DNA of 64,000 bases from Caballeronia sp. SBC1. GTDB taxonomy: Bacteria > Pseudomonadota > Gammaproteobacteria > Burkholderiales > Burkholderiaceae. The notes under the pieces are model-generated. The model ran no database searches and had not been told where the DNA came from. It worked only from the letters and a program-made list of their open reading frames with translations. Position 1 is the first letter of the stretch; every line of letters starts with the position of its first letter. The translations under genes and the position numbers were made by a program. Below, in pieces: positions 18,695 to 27,429 of this stretch. Where the stretch lies: NCBI RefSeq assembly GCF_011493005.1, contig NZ_CP049159.1, positions 434,001 to 498,000 of the forward strand, in the 5' to 3' direction.

Positions 18695-19663
18695 CTAGTC
18701 CCCAACTTTCAGAAGAACTTTTCCACCTCGCGCCTGATGGGCGATTGCGGCGTCGATTTCCTCAAGCCGATATGTCTCGGCCACTGGAATAGCGACCTCG
18801 CCCGACGCCACCATCTTTGCGGCCTGCATGATAGCGCCAGGAATCGGGCCGGCAAAATCCGGATTACCAACAGAAAAACCACGAACGGTCAGGTCATTGA
18901 AGATGACATCGAACGGGCTAATCGACATCGCCGCAAAGCTCTGGGCAGCGTACGACACGAGGGTGCCGCCATGCCCCAGCAGCTTGGCCAAGCGGCTAGT
19001 GGCCTCGCCACTGACAGCGTCCAGCGCAAGTTGGATGCGCTTTTCGCCTACCGCCTCGGCGGCTTTCGCGGGCGCGCTATCGTCGTCCAGCAAGACCAGT
19101 TCGCACCCAGCTTCTCGCGCGGCGCTCATAGCCTCGGCCCGGCGCACCAGTCCGAGAGTTTTGACGCCTTTTTGCTTGGCGAAACCGACTATCCAGCGTG
19201 CTATGGCCGAGTTGGCCGCGTTGATTACGATCCAGTCATCCGACTGCAGCCGTACGTACGTCTCAAGCAGCAGATGCGCGGTGGGTGGGTTAATGGTCAG
19301 CATTGCTAACTGACGTGGATCGGCATCGGCCGGAAGCGCGACCAAACCGTCCGCGTTGACGAGCATTCGCTCGCGCCAGGTAAAGCTGCCCATCGGGAGA
19401 GGCACGCGGTCGCCGACTCTGACGTTGTTGACGTCGGTACCAACCTCCAGCACTCGCCCCGCACCCTCGTTGCCAATAACCGATGGCAACTCGGGATGCA
19501 GTGGGTACAAGCCTCGCGCGACGAGAATGTCGCTGAAGTTGACTGGGGCGTACTCGACCCCGACCAGCACCTGGTCCGCCCCCGGACTGACGGGTTCTGG
19601 CAACTCACGGAATTCAAGTCCCGTTGCTGGTTCGCCATATGCGGTGAGCACAACACCTTTCAT
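18695..19663 (-). CDS. medium-chain dehydrogenase/reductase (quinone or enoyl reductase-like)
   Basis: The 322-residue protein starts MKGVVLTAYGEPATGLEFRE and has the GroES-like N-terminal domain with VIGNEGAGRVLEVGTDV. The cofactor region begins about residue 135 (DDWIVINAANSAIARWIVGF), a degenerate Rossmann motif like those of MECR/ETR-type enoyl reductases. No structural zinc cysteines are seen. AGGAG precedes the start. It is the last gene of a minus-strand series of oxidoreductase genes (SDR, frameshifted MDR, 3-hydroxyisobutyrate-type dehydrogenase, MaoC) near a TetR regulator. Confidence 0.83.
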   Translation of the reverse strand: MKGVVLTAYGEPATGLEFRELPEPVSPGADQVLVGVEYAPVNFSDILVARGLYPLHPELPSVIGNEGAGRVLEVGTDVNNVRVGDRVPLPMGSFTWRERMLVNADGLVALPADADPRQLAMLTINPPTAHLLLETYVRLQSDDWIVINAANSAIARWIVGFAKQKGVKTLGLVRRAEAMSAAREAGCELVLLDDDSAPAKAAEAVGEKRIQLALDAVSGEATSRLAKLLGHGGTLVSYAAQSFAAMSISPFDVIFNDLTVRGFSVGNPDFAGPIPGAIMQAAKMVASGEVAIPVAETYRLEEIDAAIAHQARGGKVLLKVGD

Positions 19664-19741
19664 GATGAAACTCCTCTTCAATGGACACCCAAGCACGCAC
19701 AGCACCCGGGCATGCCTTATAAGACATCAGGTTGCGCAATG

Positions 19742-20473
19742 TCAGATCTGCGCTCTGCCGCCATCCACGAAGAGCTCGATGCCCGTAACGAAACTCGAGT
19801 CATCCGAAGCGAGAAACAGGGCAGCCTTGGCAACTTCGTCGGCTTCCCCCACGCGTCCCATCGGGATGGTGGATAAAATCCTCGCCATAGCGTCTGGAGG
19901 CTGCTGACCAATGATCGGCGTATCAATTGGACCTGGGCTAAGGACGTTTGAACGGATGCCACGGTCCTTCAGCTCCACGGTCCATCCCCGCACGAAATTG
20001 CGGATGGCCGCCTTGGTCGCGCCATATACCCAGAAGGCAGGCGTCCCTTTGGCGCTCGCGACGGAACCCGTGAGAATGATCGACCCGCCGTCGTTCAAGA
20101 GCGGCAAGGCCTTTTGGACGGTGAAGAGCACTCCCTTCACGTTGGTAGTGAACAGTTTGTCGAAATGCGCTTCGGTGATATTGCCCAGGGCGGCGAACTC
20201 AGCGGCACCGGCGTTAGCGAAGACAATGTCGATTCTTCGCCCTGTCGCTTTGATGTTCTCATAGAGACGATCAAGGTCAGCCAGATCGGCGACGTCTCCC
20301 TGTATGCCAGTCACATTGTCCCCGATGACCCTCACGGCTTCGTCTAGCTCCTTCTGGCGACGGCCGGTGATGAAGACGTAGGCGCCCTCGGCGACAAAGA
20401 GCTTCGCGGCGGCCAAGCCTATCCCCGACGAGCCGCCGGTGATGACGGCCACCTTTCCCTGCAACTTACCCAT
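19742..20473 (-). CDS. short-chain dehydrogenase/reductase (SDR)
   Basis: The 243-residue protein begins MGKLQGKVAVITGGSSGIGL with the TGxxxGIG cofactor motif. The catalytic Ser is in LTGSVASAKG, and Tyr-Lys in VYGATKAA. It ends in a typical FVDGGRAQI. The start at 20473 is placed by homology; an upstream ATG at 20524 would add 17 residues unlike the family. It lies between two MDR genes on the same strand. Probable NAD(P)-dependent alcohol/ketone oxidoreductase. Confidence 0.87.
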   Translation of the reverse strand: MGKLQGKVAVITGGSSGIGLAAAKLFVAEGAYVFITGRRQKELDEAVRVIGDNVTGIQGDVADLADLDRLYENIKATGRRIDIVFANAGAAEFAALGNITEAHFDKLFTTNVKGVLFTVQKALPLLNDGGSIILTGSVASAKGTPAFWVYGATKAAIRNFVRGWTVELKDRGIRSNVLSPGPIDTPIIGQQPPDAMARILSTIPMGRVGEADEVAKAALFLASDDSSFVTGIELFVDGGRAQI

Positions 20474-20585
20474 AGCGATTACTCCGTTGATTGCTAAGTT
20501 ATGCAAAGCTTCCAACGCGTTCATCGCGTCTGAGACTCTTCAAGCCAGCGCCTGATATTCGACGCTGATACGGTTGCCATGTCGA

Positions 20586-21556
20586 TCATCCCGCCAGGAC
20601 GACTTTCCCAAACGGCCGATCCTCAATCAGATGGCGCAGAGCTTCGCCTGCCTCGTCGAAGGGATAGACCCGTTCAACGATCGGCTTGACCGATCCGCCC
20701 ACGATCAGCGGGATAATGTCCCGCCACGCGGTGGCGATCGAAGCCGGTGATTGGGCGAACAGGGAGAAGCCGGCCATTCGCGCGCGCTTCCAGATGAAGT
20801 CCGTCACATCGATTGTGGTCCTGCGTCCAGCGGAGTAGCCCAAGGTGATCAGGACGCCGCCAAGACTAAGGCTGCTTAGCGCATCACTGGTCACGCTTGC
20901 GCCGATGCTCTCTATGACGATATCGACCCCCTTGCCATCCGTGATCCGGCGAACGCCCTCGGCGAGACCTTCTGTGGTGAGGTCGATCACATCTTCGAAG
21001 CCAAGCTCGCGCGCGCGAGCGGCTTTCGTCGCGCTGCCGGCTGTCGACATGACCTTGCTGGCGCCCTGCGCCCGCGCGAGTTGATAAGTCGCGTTGCCGA
21101 CGGACCCGCCGATCCCCGGAGCCAGCACTGTCATGCCTCGCTTGAATCGGCCAGCGTCAACGTGATCTGCGCCGTCAGCCAGGCCACTGGAAGGCTGGCC
21201 GCGACTACGTCGTCGATCCCATCGGGCACGAGCGCCAGATCTTCGGGCCTCGCCAGCAGCCATGCTTGCCACGCGCCATTCTCGCGAACGCCGTAGGGTC
21301 CTGTGAACATCACGCGGCTTCCCACCGCGAGGCCGGAGTCGCCGGCATGCTCGATGACACCAGCACCTTCGTTGCCGAGCACCAGCGGCGCCCTGGCCCG
21401 AGGGTGCCCACCCGACAGGATCGTGTGATCGAGCGGCGTGACGCCGGCGGCTGTAACGCGGATCAGGACCCTGTCCTTTGCCGGTTGCGGCTTGGGCGAG
21501 TCGATCTGCCGCAGCCCGCCGTAGCCCGAGAAAGTCGCTGCCTCGATTACACGCAT
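20586..21556 (-). pseudogene. zinc-binding-type MDR oxidoreductase with a frameshift
   Basis: Two frames together make one MDR protein. The N-terminal part starts at 21556 (MRVIEAATFSGYGGLRQIDS) and runs to LTAQITLTLA; the C-terminal part continues FKRGMTVLAPGIGGSVGNAT to VVLAG in the next frame. The join is near 21149, where one G appears to be missing: GCCGATTC in place of an expected GCCGGATTC would restore the frame. AAGGA precedes the 21556 start. The gene is either inactive or the deletion is a sequencing artefact. It is preceded by two TetR-type operator sites. Confidence 0.75.
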
Positions 21557-21571
21557 CGCTACCATTCCTTA

Positions 21572-21591
21572 AAGTTACCGATCTGTTACTT
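21572..21591. promoter_or_regulatory. TetR-type operator, MDR promoter, site 1
   Basis: AAGTTACCGATCTGTTACTT is a near-perfect 20-base palindrome just upstream of the MDR ribosome site. Related sites lie at 21602, 23466 and 23496. Confidence 0.65.
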
Positions 21592-21601
21592 AAGTACAAT
21601 A

Positions 21602-21621
21602 TAGTTACCGGTCTGTCACTA
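21602..21621. promoter_or_regulatory. TetR-type operator, MDR promoter, site 2
   Basis: TAGTTACCGGTCTGTCACTA is related to the site at 21572 and lies exactly 30 bases from it, about three helical turns. Confidence 0.6.
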
Positions 21622-21700
21622 TGTCAAGCGATAAATCAGATCGAGAGGGACAAACGGATATATGTAGACACTGCAATCTGGAATCGCGCGGCGAACGCGA

Positions 21701-22579
21701 TCATTGGCCAGATTCGGTTCTTGCCTCGAGTGCGAGGACGACGGCAGCGATGTCTGACTGCCCGTGCCCCAGCGCCAGCGTCTCACCGAATAGCGCGTGG
21801 CAGACATCCAATAGCGGCGAAGCGACCCCGGCTTCTCTGGCCGCTTCCGCAATCAATCGGTTAACCGTCAGCACATTAGTGATCGACCCCTGGACATCGA
21901 AGTCACGCATCACCAGCTTGAGAATTTTCACGCGTGAGATGTCGCTCGCCATCTGACAGGCATCCACGACGGTGCGGAACTGCTGCATGTCCAGACCGTG
22001 CCGCTCGGCAAAATGAGCCGCTTCCGCAAGGCCGGTGACTGTGGTCATCAGAAACAGGTTCACCGCGAGCTTCATGAGAAGCCCGCTCGGAACCGGGCCG
22101 CACACAATTGTCTGATGGCACATTGGTTCGAGCAGAGGACGCACGCTTTCGACGGCCGCGTCTTCACCGGCTAGCATCGCTACGAGTTGGCCCGCTTCGG
22201 CGGGCTTGCGCGAGCCCGAGACGGGTGCTTCCACGTAGCTGCCACCGGCGTTGCGAATGTCGGCTTCAAGTCCGCGCGAGTAATCGGGCGAGGTCGTCCC
22301 CATGTGGACGATCGTGTGGTGCGCAACGGTCACGCTGAACTGCGGCGTGCCGCGGGCGAGGACGGTGTCGATTGCGTCGCCGTCGGTCAGCATCAGGAAC
22401 ACCACGCGGGTGCGTTTAAATATCTCGGCAGGGTTGGTCGCGACGGTTGCACCCACCGCTCGCAAAGACTCGCTCCTTTCAGCGGAGCGATTCCAGACAA
22501 TCAGTTGCGTGCCCGCGCGCGCCAGATTGAGCGCCATTGGCTGCCCCATGACACCTAAGCCGATGAAACCGATGTCCAT
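21701..22579 (-). CDS. 3-hydroxyisobutyrate-dehydrogenase-family NAD(P)-dependent oxidoreductase
   Basis: The 292-residue protein starts [20 protein letters not shown], the family cofactor motif GxGxMGxxMAxNL. A second motif, [19 protein letters not shown], and the catalytic Lys in [12 protein letters not shown] match beta-hydroxyacid dehydrogenases. Full length. GAGGTAAAT precedes the ATG. It oxidises beta-hydroxy acids or reduces the matching semialdehydes (for example tartronate semialdehyde); the exact substrate is unknown. It lies between MaoC and the MDR gene. Confidence 0.86.
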   Translation of the reverse strand: MDIGFIGLGVMGQPMALNLARAGTQLIVWNRSAERSESLRAVGATVATNPAEIFKRTRVVFLMLTDGDAIDTVLARGTPQFSVTVAHHTIVHMGTTSPDYSRGLEADIRNAGGSYVEAPVSGSRKPAEAGQLVAMLAGEDAAVESVRPLLEPMCHQTIVCGPVPSGLLMKLAVNLFLMTTVTGLAEAAHFAERHGLDMQQFRTVVDACQMASDISRVKILKLVMRDFDVQGSITNVLTVNRLIAEAAREAGVASPLLDVCHALFGETLALGHGQSDIAAVVLALEARTESGQ

Positions 22580-22747
22580 ATTTACCTCTATCCCAAGGCG
22601 GTTGACGTTGGTGCCGACGCGGTCGGATACGTGCCGCGAACACCGTGAGCTGATTTCGAATGCAGTACTTCCTTAACTCATTCATTTCGGTATCCGAAAT
22701 TTATATCATGAGCATTCTTCTTCGACGATCGATCCCGCCTTGCGGTA

Positions 22748-23215
22748 TCAACGCAAATGTTGTTTCCGGCGCGGCACCACCATGTTCACGACATGCACCA
22801 GCACGGCTTCGTCGTCCTGGTTCAGGGTGGTCGTTCGGAGTTTGATCAGGCCCTGCTCTGGGCGCGACTTTGACGGTCGTACCTCGATCACCTCGCACTC
22901 GACGCGCAACTCATCACCGGGGCGCACTGGCCGGGGCCATCGGCACTCGTCGAGGCCAGCTCCGATGAAGCCGCCAGCCGGCTTGAGTTCGGTCTCAATC
23001 ATCAACCGCATCGTCACGGCGGCTGTGTGCCAGCCGCTAGCGGCCAGTCCGCCGAAAATCGAGTGACGCGCGGCCGCCTCATCGAGGTGAAAGGGCTGTG
23101 GATCGAATTCAGCAGCGAACGCGAGGACCCGCTCCTTGTCGATGCGCAGCCGCCCTGAGCCAAACATCTGCCCCACTGCAAAATCTTCCAGATAGCGCTC
23201 GCTCAACTGATTCAT
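22748..23215 (-). CDS. MaoC-family dehydratase (hotdog fold)
   Basis: The 155-residue protein has the hydratase-2 motif: FAAEFDPQPFHLDEAAA, with the catalytic Asp and His about five residues apart, and a later FGGLAASGWHTAAV. MaoC proteins hydrate trans-2-enoyl-CoA or dehydrate 3-hydroxyacyl-CoA. GGAG precedes the ATG, and a thiolase remnant ends 15 bases upstream, so it was part of an acyl-CoA cassette. The reaction on an acyl-CoA is inferred from family. Confidence 0.85.
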   Translation of the reverse strand: MNQLSERYLEDFAVGQMFGSGRLRIDKERVLAFAAEFDPQPFHLDEAAARHSIFGGLAASGWHTAAVTMRLMIETELKPAGGFIGAGLDECRWPRPVRPGDELRVECEVIEVRPSKSRPEQGLIKLRTTTLNQDDEAVLVHVVNMVVPRRKQHLR

Positions 23216-23230
23216 GATTCAGCTCCAGCT

Positions 23231-23464
23231 TTACGCAATGGCCTCAAGCGCGAGCGGGAGGTCTTCTCCGCCGCCGACGCACAAGGTGACGATGCCCCGT
23301 TCGAGATCATCACGGCGCATCGAATGAATAAGGCGGGTGGTGAGCACGACCTCTGTTGCCCCCATCGGGTAGCCACGGACGATGGCGCCGTGTTCGACAT
23401 TAACCATGCCCTGCGACAGCCTGAGAAAGTCTCTGCTTCTATCGTCCTCATGGCCATTCTCCAT
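23231..23464 (-). pseudogene. MDR-start / thiolase-end fusion remnant
   Basis: A 77-codon frame ends in a thiolase C-terminus: VNVEHGAIVRGYPMGATEVV to CVGGGEDLPLALEAIA. The usual catalytic His of GHP is Tyr here. In another frame the first codons (from 23457, MAMRTIEAETFSG) match the start of the MDR gene at 21556 and carry the same promoter and operators. A deletion has therefore joined the start of an MDR gene to the end of a thiolase gene. It is probably non-functional, though its promoter may still drive the downstream MaoC gene. Confidence 0.7.
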
Positions 23465-23465
23465 A

Positions 23466-23485
23466 AAGTTACAGACCTGTACTTA
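23466..23485. promoter_or_regulatory. TetR-type operator, intergenic, site 3
   Basis: AAGTTACAGACCTGTACTTA resembles the sites at 21572 and 21602. It lies between the divergent remnant gene and tetR. Confidence 0.55.
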
Positions 23486-23495
23486 TCTTGAAGAG

Positions 23496-23515
23496 TACGG
23501 ACAGGTCTGTTACTT
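23496..23515. promoter_or_regulatory. TetR-type operator, intergenic, site 4
   Basis: TACGGACAGGTCTGTTACTT shares its right half with site 1 and lies 30 bases from site 3, repeating the spacing of the first pair. It probably autoregulates tetR. Confidence 0.6.
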
Positions 23516-23553
23516 TGTCAACCAGAATCTCGGAATGAAAGGAGTTTGTAGAT

Positions 23554-24147
23554 ATGAAGTCAGCAGCCCGACCCCGGCGGGGCGCGCCGCCAAAGGGCGA
23601 AGTGAGCGCCCGCGAGCGAATCCTCGCGACAGCAAGCGAGTTGTTCTACCGTGAAGGCATCCGCGCCATCGGCGTCGACACGGTTGTCGAGCAATCCGGC
23701 GTGTCGAAGACGAGCCTTTATCGTCTGTTCGAATCCAAGGACGCCTTGATTGCCGCCTTCGCCGCCGAACAGGATCGGTTGTTCTGGGCGCGGTGGGATA
23801 GCATTGAAGAGCAGCACGCCAATGACCCGCGCGCTTTGCTGGAGGCGCTGCTTTCCTGGATCGCAAAGCGGATCGGACACCCCGACTTTCGCGGCTGTCC
23901 ATTTCTCAACCTGGCGACGGAGTTTCCCGACGACAACCATCCTGGCCGCGTCGTCGCCCGGGGAAACAAAGAGGAAATGCGGGCGAGGCTCGCGGCCATA
24001 GTGGCCAAGCTTGGCGCCGATGATCCCAACCGTACAGCGTCTCAGATAGCGCTGCTCATCAACGGCGCGTACGTCACCGGCCTGATGGAAGAGCCGGCTG
24101 ATCTGAGGAGCGACCTTGTTGATGCCGGCATGAAATTGTTGGCTTAG
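23554..24147 (+). CDS. TetR/AcrR-family transcriptional regulator
   Basis: The 197-residue protein has an N-terminal TetR helix-turn-helix (about residues 20-66: ARERILATASELFYREGIRA, then SGVSKTSLYRLFESKDALI) and a ligand-binding C-terminal domain with FRGCPFLN. AAGGAG lies nine bases before the ATG. It is divergent from the decayed thiolase/MaoC segment, and paired palindromes lie both in its own promoter region and in that of the MDR gene, so it probably represses both. Inducer unknown. Confidence 0.88.
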   Translation: MKSAARPRRGAPPKGEVSARERILATASELFYREGIRAIGVDTVVEQSGVSKTSLYRLFESKDALIAAFAAEQDRLFWARWDSIEEQHANDPRALLEALLSWIAKRIGHPDFRGCPFLNLATEFPDDNHPGRVVARGNKEEMRARLAAIVAKLGADDPNRTASQIALLINGAYVTGLMEEPADLRSDLVDAGMKLLA

Positions 24148-24410
24148 TGGATTACGCGGTCTTATCCCAAACCGGGACGTGTGGTGCAATCTGTTTGTGC
24201 TCGATCACCCAGGTAAGCATCGATGCCGAACCGTATGCGGTATTTCCGGTACGCCGCGAAGGTTTCAGACCAAGCCCCTCTTCAACGCGCTCAATCATTG
24301 CTCTGGTCAATTCGACCTCGTGCGATCAGTTTGCAAGCTTTGCCTCAACGACCGTGATGATTCACCCTTGCAGGTCAAGCAGATAGTTCGTTCGCGAAGG
24401 TCCTCATCGT

Positions 24411-25046
24411 TCATCCCGGTTCGGAGCGTCGTTGGTCGATTGGTAACGAGCCCTGGTTGCCTTGACGAGGTAAAAGACTACCTATTACCAGTGCGATCTC
24501 GGTCCCACTGCCCACGAAAGTGATTGGCCCGTCAAAGTCAATCGCATTTTGCTGCATGCCTCTTGGCTTGTTTTGAGGATCGAGGACCATCGTCAAACCG
24601 CCCGCCTCGTGTATCGCGGCAAGCCCGCGAGAGCCATCGTCCAAAGATCCGGATAAAACGATTCCTACCGTTCGTTGTCCGATGTTTTCGGCCATGGAGT
24701 GAAAGAGCGCGTCGACAGTGCGGTTTCTCAATCTGTTGTTTGATCCATCGATCAGGAACGCCGACCTGTCCTCGAGCAACGTCAAAGGACGGTCAGGCAT
24801 TCCGATATAGCACACATCCGGTATGAGAACCTCCCCTTCGCGGGCGATCTCCACGTGTAGTCCAGCACAGCGACTAGCCAGAACCCCTCTGAGATTGCTC
24901 GGCTCCTCGCTCAGCCGGTGGAGCACAACCATTAACACAGCGTGCATGCCTTTGGGCCACACGTTGAGTAGTTCAATGATGTCGGAAAGACCCTCACTAC
25001 CCGAAGCGCCTAGAGCGACGCAGTACGGATGCTTATCTGCACTCAT
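24411..25046 (-). CDS. CheB-like methylesterase domain protein, no receiver domain
   Basis: The 211-residue protein is only the CheB esterase domain. The catalytic Ser lies in ALGASGSEGL (about residue 15), His in VVLHRLSEEPSN and Asp in LSGSLDDGSRG. No receiver domain precedes it. GAGGAG precedes the ATG. CheB enzymes demethylate or deamidate chemoreceptors, but stand-alone homologues also occur with unknown targets. No other chemotaxis gene lies in this window. A single-domain response regulator 1.2 kb away could be a partner. Confidence 0.8.
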   Translation of the reverse strand: MSADKHPYCVALGASGSEGLSDIIELLNVWPKGMHAVLMVVLHRLSEEPSNLRGVLASRCAGLHVEIAREGEVLIPDVCYIGMPDRPLTLLEDRSAFLIDGSNNRLRNRTVDALFHSMAENIGQRTVGIVLSGSLDDGSRGLAAIHEAGGLTMVLDPQNKPRGMQQNAIDFDGPITFVGSGTEIALVIGSLLPRQGNQGSLPIDQRRSEPG

Positions 25047-25176
25047 ATGCGCTCCTCATAAGATCGTCGCTCAAATCGCAAGTCTTCCCGCGTTCACCGG
25101 AATGTTGCGAGCAATCATCACAACATCCACTGATGACGATTTTGAATGAGGCCGTTTGGTGCTTTCTGTCCGAAGG

Positions 25177-25401
25177 CTAGCAGGCCATCGTCATCAAGCA
25201 ATGCCGCCTTATCTCCGCCTTCGCGTGCTCGACGGCGCACGTAAAAGCATCATCTCGAGTTGAAAATGTACCCAACGTGCCCGATCCGCGCTGTTCGTGA
25301 TTGCCGTCCACGATAATTACCATCGACGAAAATCCGGCCGGGATCGGTGCGACGATCGGGAAAATCGTTGCCCCCATAAAAGCGACACTCGGCGGTTGCA
25401 T
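25177..25401 (-). CDS. small conserved hypothetical protein (paralogue of the 5834-6076 gene)
   Basis: The 74-residue protein shares its pattern with the gene at 5834-6076 (GFSSMVIIVD, R-x-x-G-x-LG-x-F, final Ala-rich helix). GGGAGG lies five bases before the ATG, a strong ribosome site. No catalytic motif is seen. Function unknown. Confidence 0.65.
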   Translation of the reverse strand: MQPPSVAFMGATIFPIVAPIPAGFSSMVIIVDGNHEQRGSGTLGTFSTRDDAFTCAVEHAKAEIRRHCLMTMAC

Positions 25402-25761
25402 GGCTGCCTCCCACGTACCGAAAATGGCTGTCGGTTCTGAAGACTAGTTCAACTGAAACGTCAGGCAATAGCCAGTTTTCGTCCGTATTCGGGGCATTTT
25501 CGACAGGCATTTACCACCCATCACCGCACCCGAACGCACGGGAGGGGTTCTTCCGACTGGCGCTCGCTCTACGGGCAGTTCCTCCGACAATTCAGCGTTA
25601 ATACGGGGTGCCGGAATTAGAGCATCGATTCTAGAATGCGGCTGCGCTTCAGTTCTAACCGTTGCCGTGTCGTACCGTCGTAACAGTGCATTGAGACACT
25701 CCACGGCATTGCAGTAAACACCTTCGCGTAGACGAAGGTGATCACCTGAGAGCCAGTATTC
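25402..25761. other. intergenic, no confident gene
   Basis: About 360 bases. A minus-strand frame of 114 codons (25444-25788) is open but has no recognisable family or ribosome site. No other feature seen. Confidence 0.35.
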
Positions 25762-25974
25762 ATGAGAGCACCATCTACAACCGCGCATCGCGGTTTTCTG
25801 CTTACAGCAAGCTCATGTCCCGTACATAACGGCCTGCTTGCGGCGGACCTTGTGGTCCAACGGCCGGGCCATGCGCCACGCTCCTTCCCTGCACTCGACT
25901 ACTTCTTCGACCACGAGCAAGCGGTGAACTACGCGACTCGTTGGGGTCGAATCTGGATTGATACGACGGTTTGA
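25762..25974 (+). CDS. small hypothetical protein
   Basis: The 70-residue ORF reads MRAPSTTAHRGFLLTASSCP and ends with ALDYFFDHEQAVNYATRWGR and a short tail. The last part, with a hydrophobic strand then an Ala/Tyr helix, resembles other small single-domain proteins of Burkholderia-group genomes. The ribosome site is weak. I do not recognise a function. Confidence 0.45.
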   Translation: MRAPSTTAHRGFLLTASSCPVHNGLLAADLVVQRPGHAPRSFPALDYFFDHEQAVNYATRWGRIWIDTTV

Positions 25975-26224
25975 GCCGACATTTGGCGCAGGCCGGTCAT
26001 CGCCGAAGCGCATTCTCACGAGCAACGTGGCTGTCCAACATACTGGCTAACGCGAACACGGGTTTGACGTCGCTCACGCGCGAGCCATGATGCAAGCTTG
26101 TTGCCCACAGCCATAACTTCGTCGTTCGTGATTCGGACTTACGCGCAGACGCGAACAGTGAGCGACGGTTTTGTCCTCGGCACGCGACGCGCAGTTCTGG
26201 CGTACGCCGACAGGGAAGAACGAC

Positions 26225-26587
26225 ATGAATGTTTTGTTTGTAGACGACCACGTAGTGTGTGCGGACATGTTCGCCGACATCGCAGAGGGACTGGGACATC
26301 GCGCTCGCGTAGCATACGACTGCGTTAGCGCGCTGCAACGTTGTTCCGAAGAAACCTTCGACCTCATCCTGATGGATATAAGCCTTCCCGATGGCGACGG
26401 CCGCGACGTATGCCGCGAACTTCGTGCCAATGGGCGGGCGCAGAAGACTCGAATCGTTGCTCTAACAGGGCATATTGATTTAAAGGGGAGCAATTGCATG
26501 TCAGGTTTCGATGGATGCATCATCAAGCCGATTGCAATGCAAGCGCTAGAGGCGCTTCTGAAGGCCCCCGAGCCGTCAACGGTGTGA
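26225..26587 (+). CDS. single-domain response regulator (receiver only)
   Basis: The 120-residue protein is one receiver domain: acidic pair in MNVLFVDDH, phosphoacceptor Asp in LILMDISLPDGDGR, Thr in IVALTGH and Lys in CIIKPI. There is no output domain. Such proteins act as phosphate carriers or interact directly with a target. It is 1.2 kb from the CheB-like gene with no histidine kinase nearby. The start was placed at 26225, since the upstream in-frame extension lacks family character. Confidence 0.85.
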   Translation: MNVLFVDDHVVCADMFADIAEGLGHRARVAYDCVSALQRCSEETFDLILMDISLPDGDGRDVCRELRANGRAQKTRIVALTGHIDLKGSNCMSGFDGCIIKPIAMQALEALLKAPEPSTV

Positions 26588-26704
26588 ATGAAGTCGCCGG
26601 CTAATTAACCGTTTCCGTCTCAGCGACGTTCAGTCCACGACCGCTCCTATCCTATATAAGCAGCGCCATCTAAATCCGGCCGTGCTCTGGCGGACCTTCA
26701 GTGT

Positions 26705-26923
26705 CTAGGAAGGAGGGCTCTTCAGGTAGCCGTGCTGCCAGCTCCACTGAAGGTGTTGCCTCAGAAATTCCTCGGCATCGAAACACACCCCATCGGCACG
26801 TCCAAAACGCGCGCTCAGGCCCAGGGACCTGGCCATGGCCGCCGACGCCGCTTTCCCGTCAACCGAACCGCCGGGGAAGTAAGGGATGTTCCACACGGCA
26901 TTCAGGTCGTTCGCGTAAAACAT
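26705..26923 (-). CDS. hypothetical protein, weak support
   Basis: A 72-codon minus-strand frame reads MFYANDLNAVWNIPYFPGGS and ends WQHGYLKSPPS. The in-frame ATG is followed by a plausible globular composition, and the same frame stays open upstream (HYDADP before the ATG). I do not recognise it and there is no clear ribosome site. The rest of the 460-base gap to 27050 shows nothing else. Confidence 0.35.
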   Translation of the reverse strand: MFYANDLNAVWNIPYFPGGSVDGKAASAAMARSLGLSARFGRADGVCFDAEEFLRQHLQWSWQHGYLKSPPS

Positions 26924-27050
26924 GGGGTCCGCGTCATAGTGGGCGCAGATCGTTCGAGAAGAACGGGCCGCGGTGGCATAACGATTGCGGCGGATTTGCC
27001 ACGGGATGTGCCTGTTGCGCCACTCTCGGGTCTAGGCGAAGGAGACTGCC

Positions 27051-27353
27051 ATGCGAGTTGCCACAAAGGGACTATTGGTTTCAGCGTTAATTTTGGCGCT
27101 TTGCGATGCCGTTTACGCCCAGGGCGCAGGCAGCGCCGGTACGGGCGGCGCCGGCGGCACAGCGGGAGGCAATGGCGCTGGACAAGGTGGAACTGGAATA
27201 ACAACTCCAAATGGAAGCGGCACTACCGGTTCAACATCCACGACGTCGCGCCCGAGCACAACGGGAACATCGTCAGGCGGTGCGCAGCCGAAAATGAATG
27301 CGGGAAGGATGGACGCGCCTGCCTCAGCCAGCGGAATAAAGAAACCCTATTGA
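27051..27353 (+). CDS. secreted Gly/Ser/Thr-rich small protein
   Basis: The 100-residue protein has a signal peptide (MRVATKGLLVSALILALCDA, cleavage near VYA) followed by a Gly-rich then Ser/Thr-rich mature region. GAAGGAGA precedes the ATG. It has no cysteine pair or catalytic motif. A small secreted or periplasmic protein is inferred. Confidence 0.6.
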   Translation: MRVATKGLLVSALILALCDAVYAQGAGSAGTGGAGGTAGGNGAGQGGTGITTPNGSGTTGSTSTTSRPSTTGTSSGGAQPKMNAGRMDAPASASGIKKPY

Positions 27354-27429
27354 GAACGCTGCGGAGCCCGTTAGCGGCCACGCGTCTACCGCTACTAGCC
27401 ACCGACAGCAAACGACGACATCACGCACA

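Noticed and set aside
25444..25788. 114-codon minus-strand ORF
   Set aside because: It overlaps the small plus-strand gene and has no ribosome site or recognisable family.
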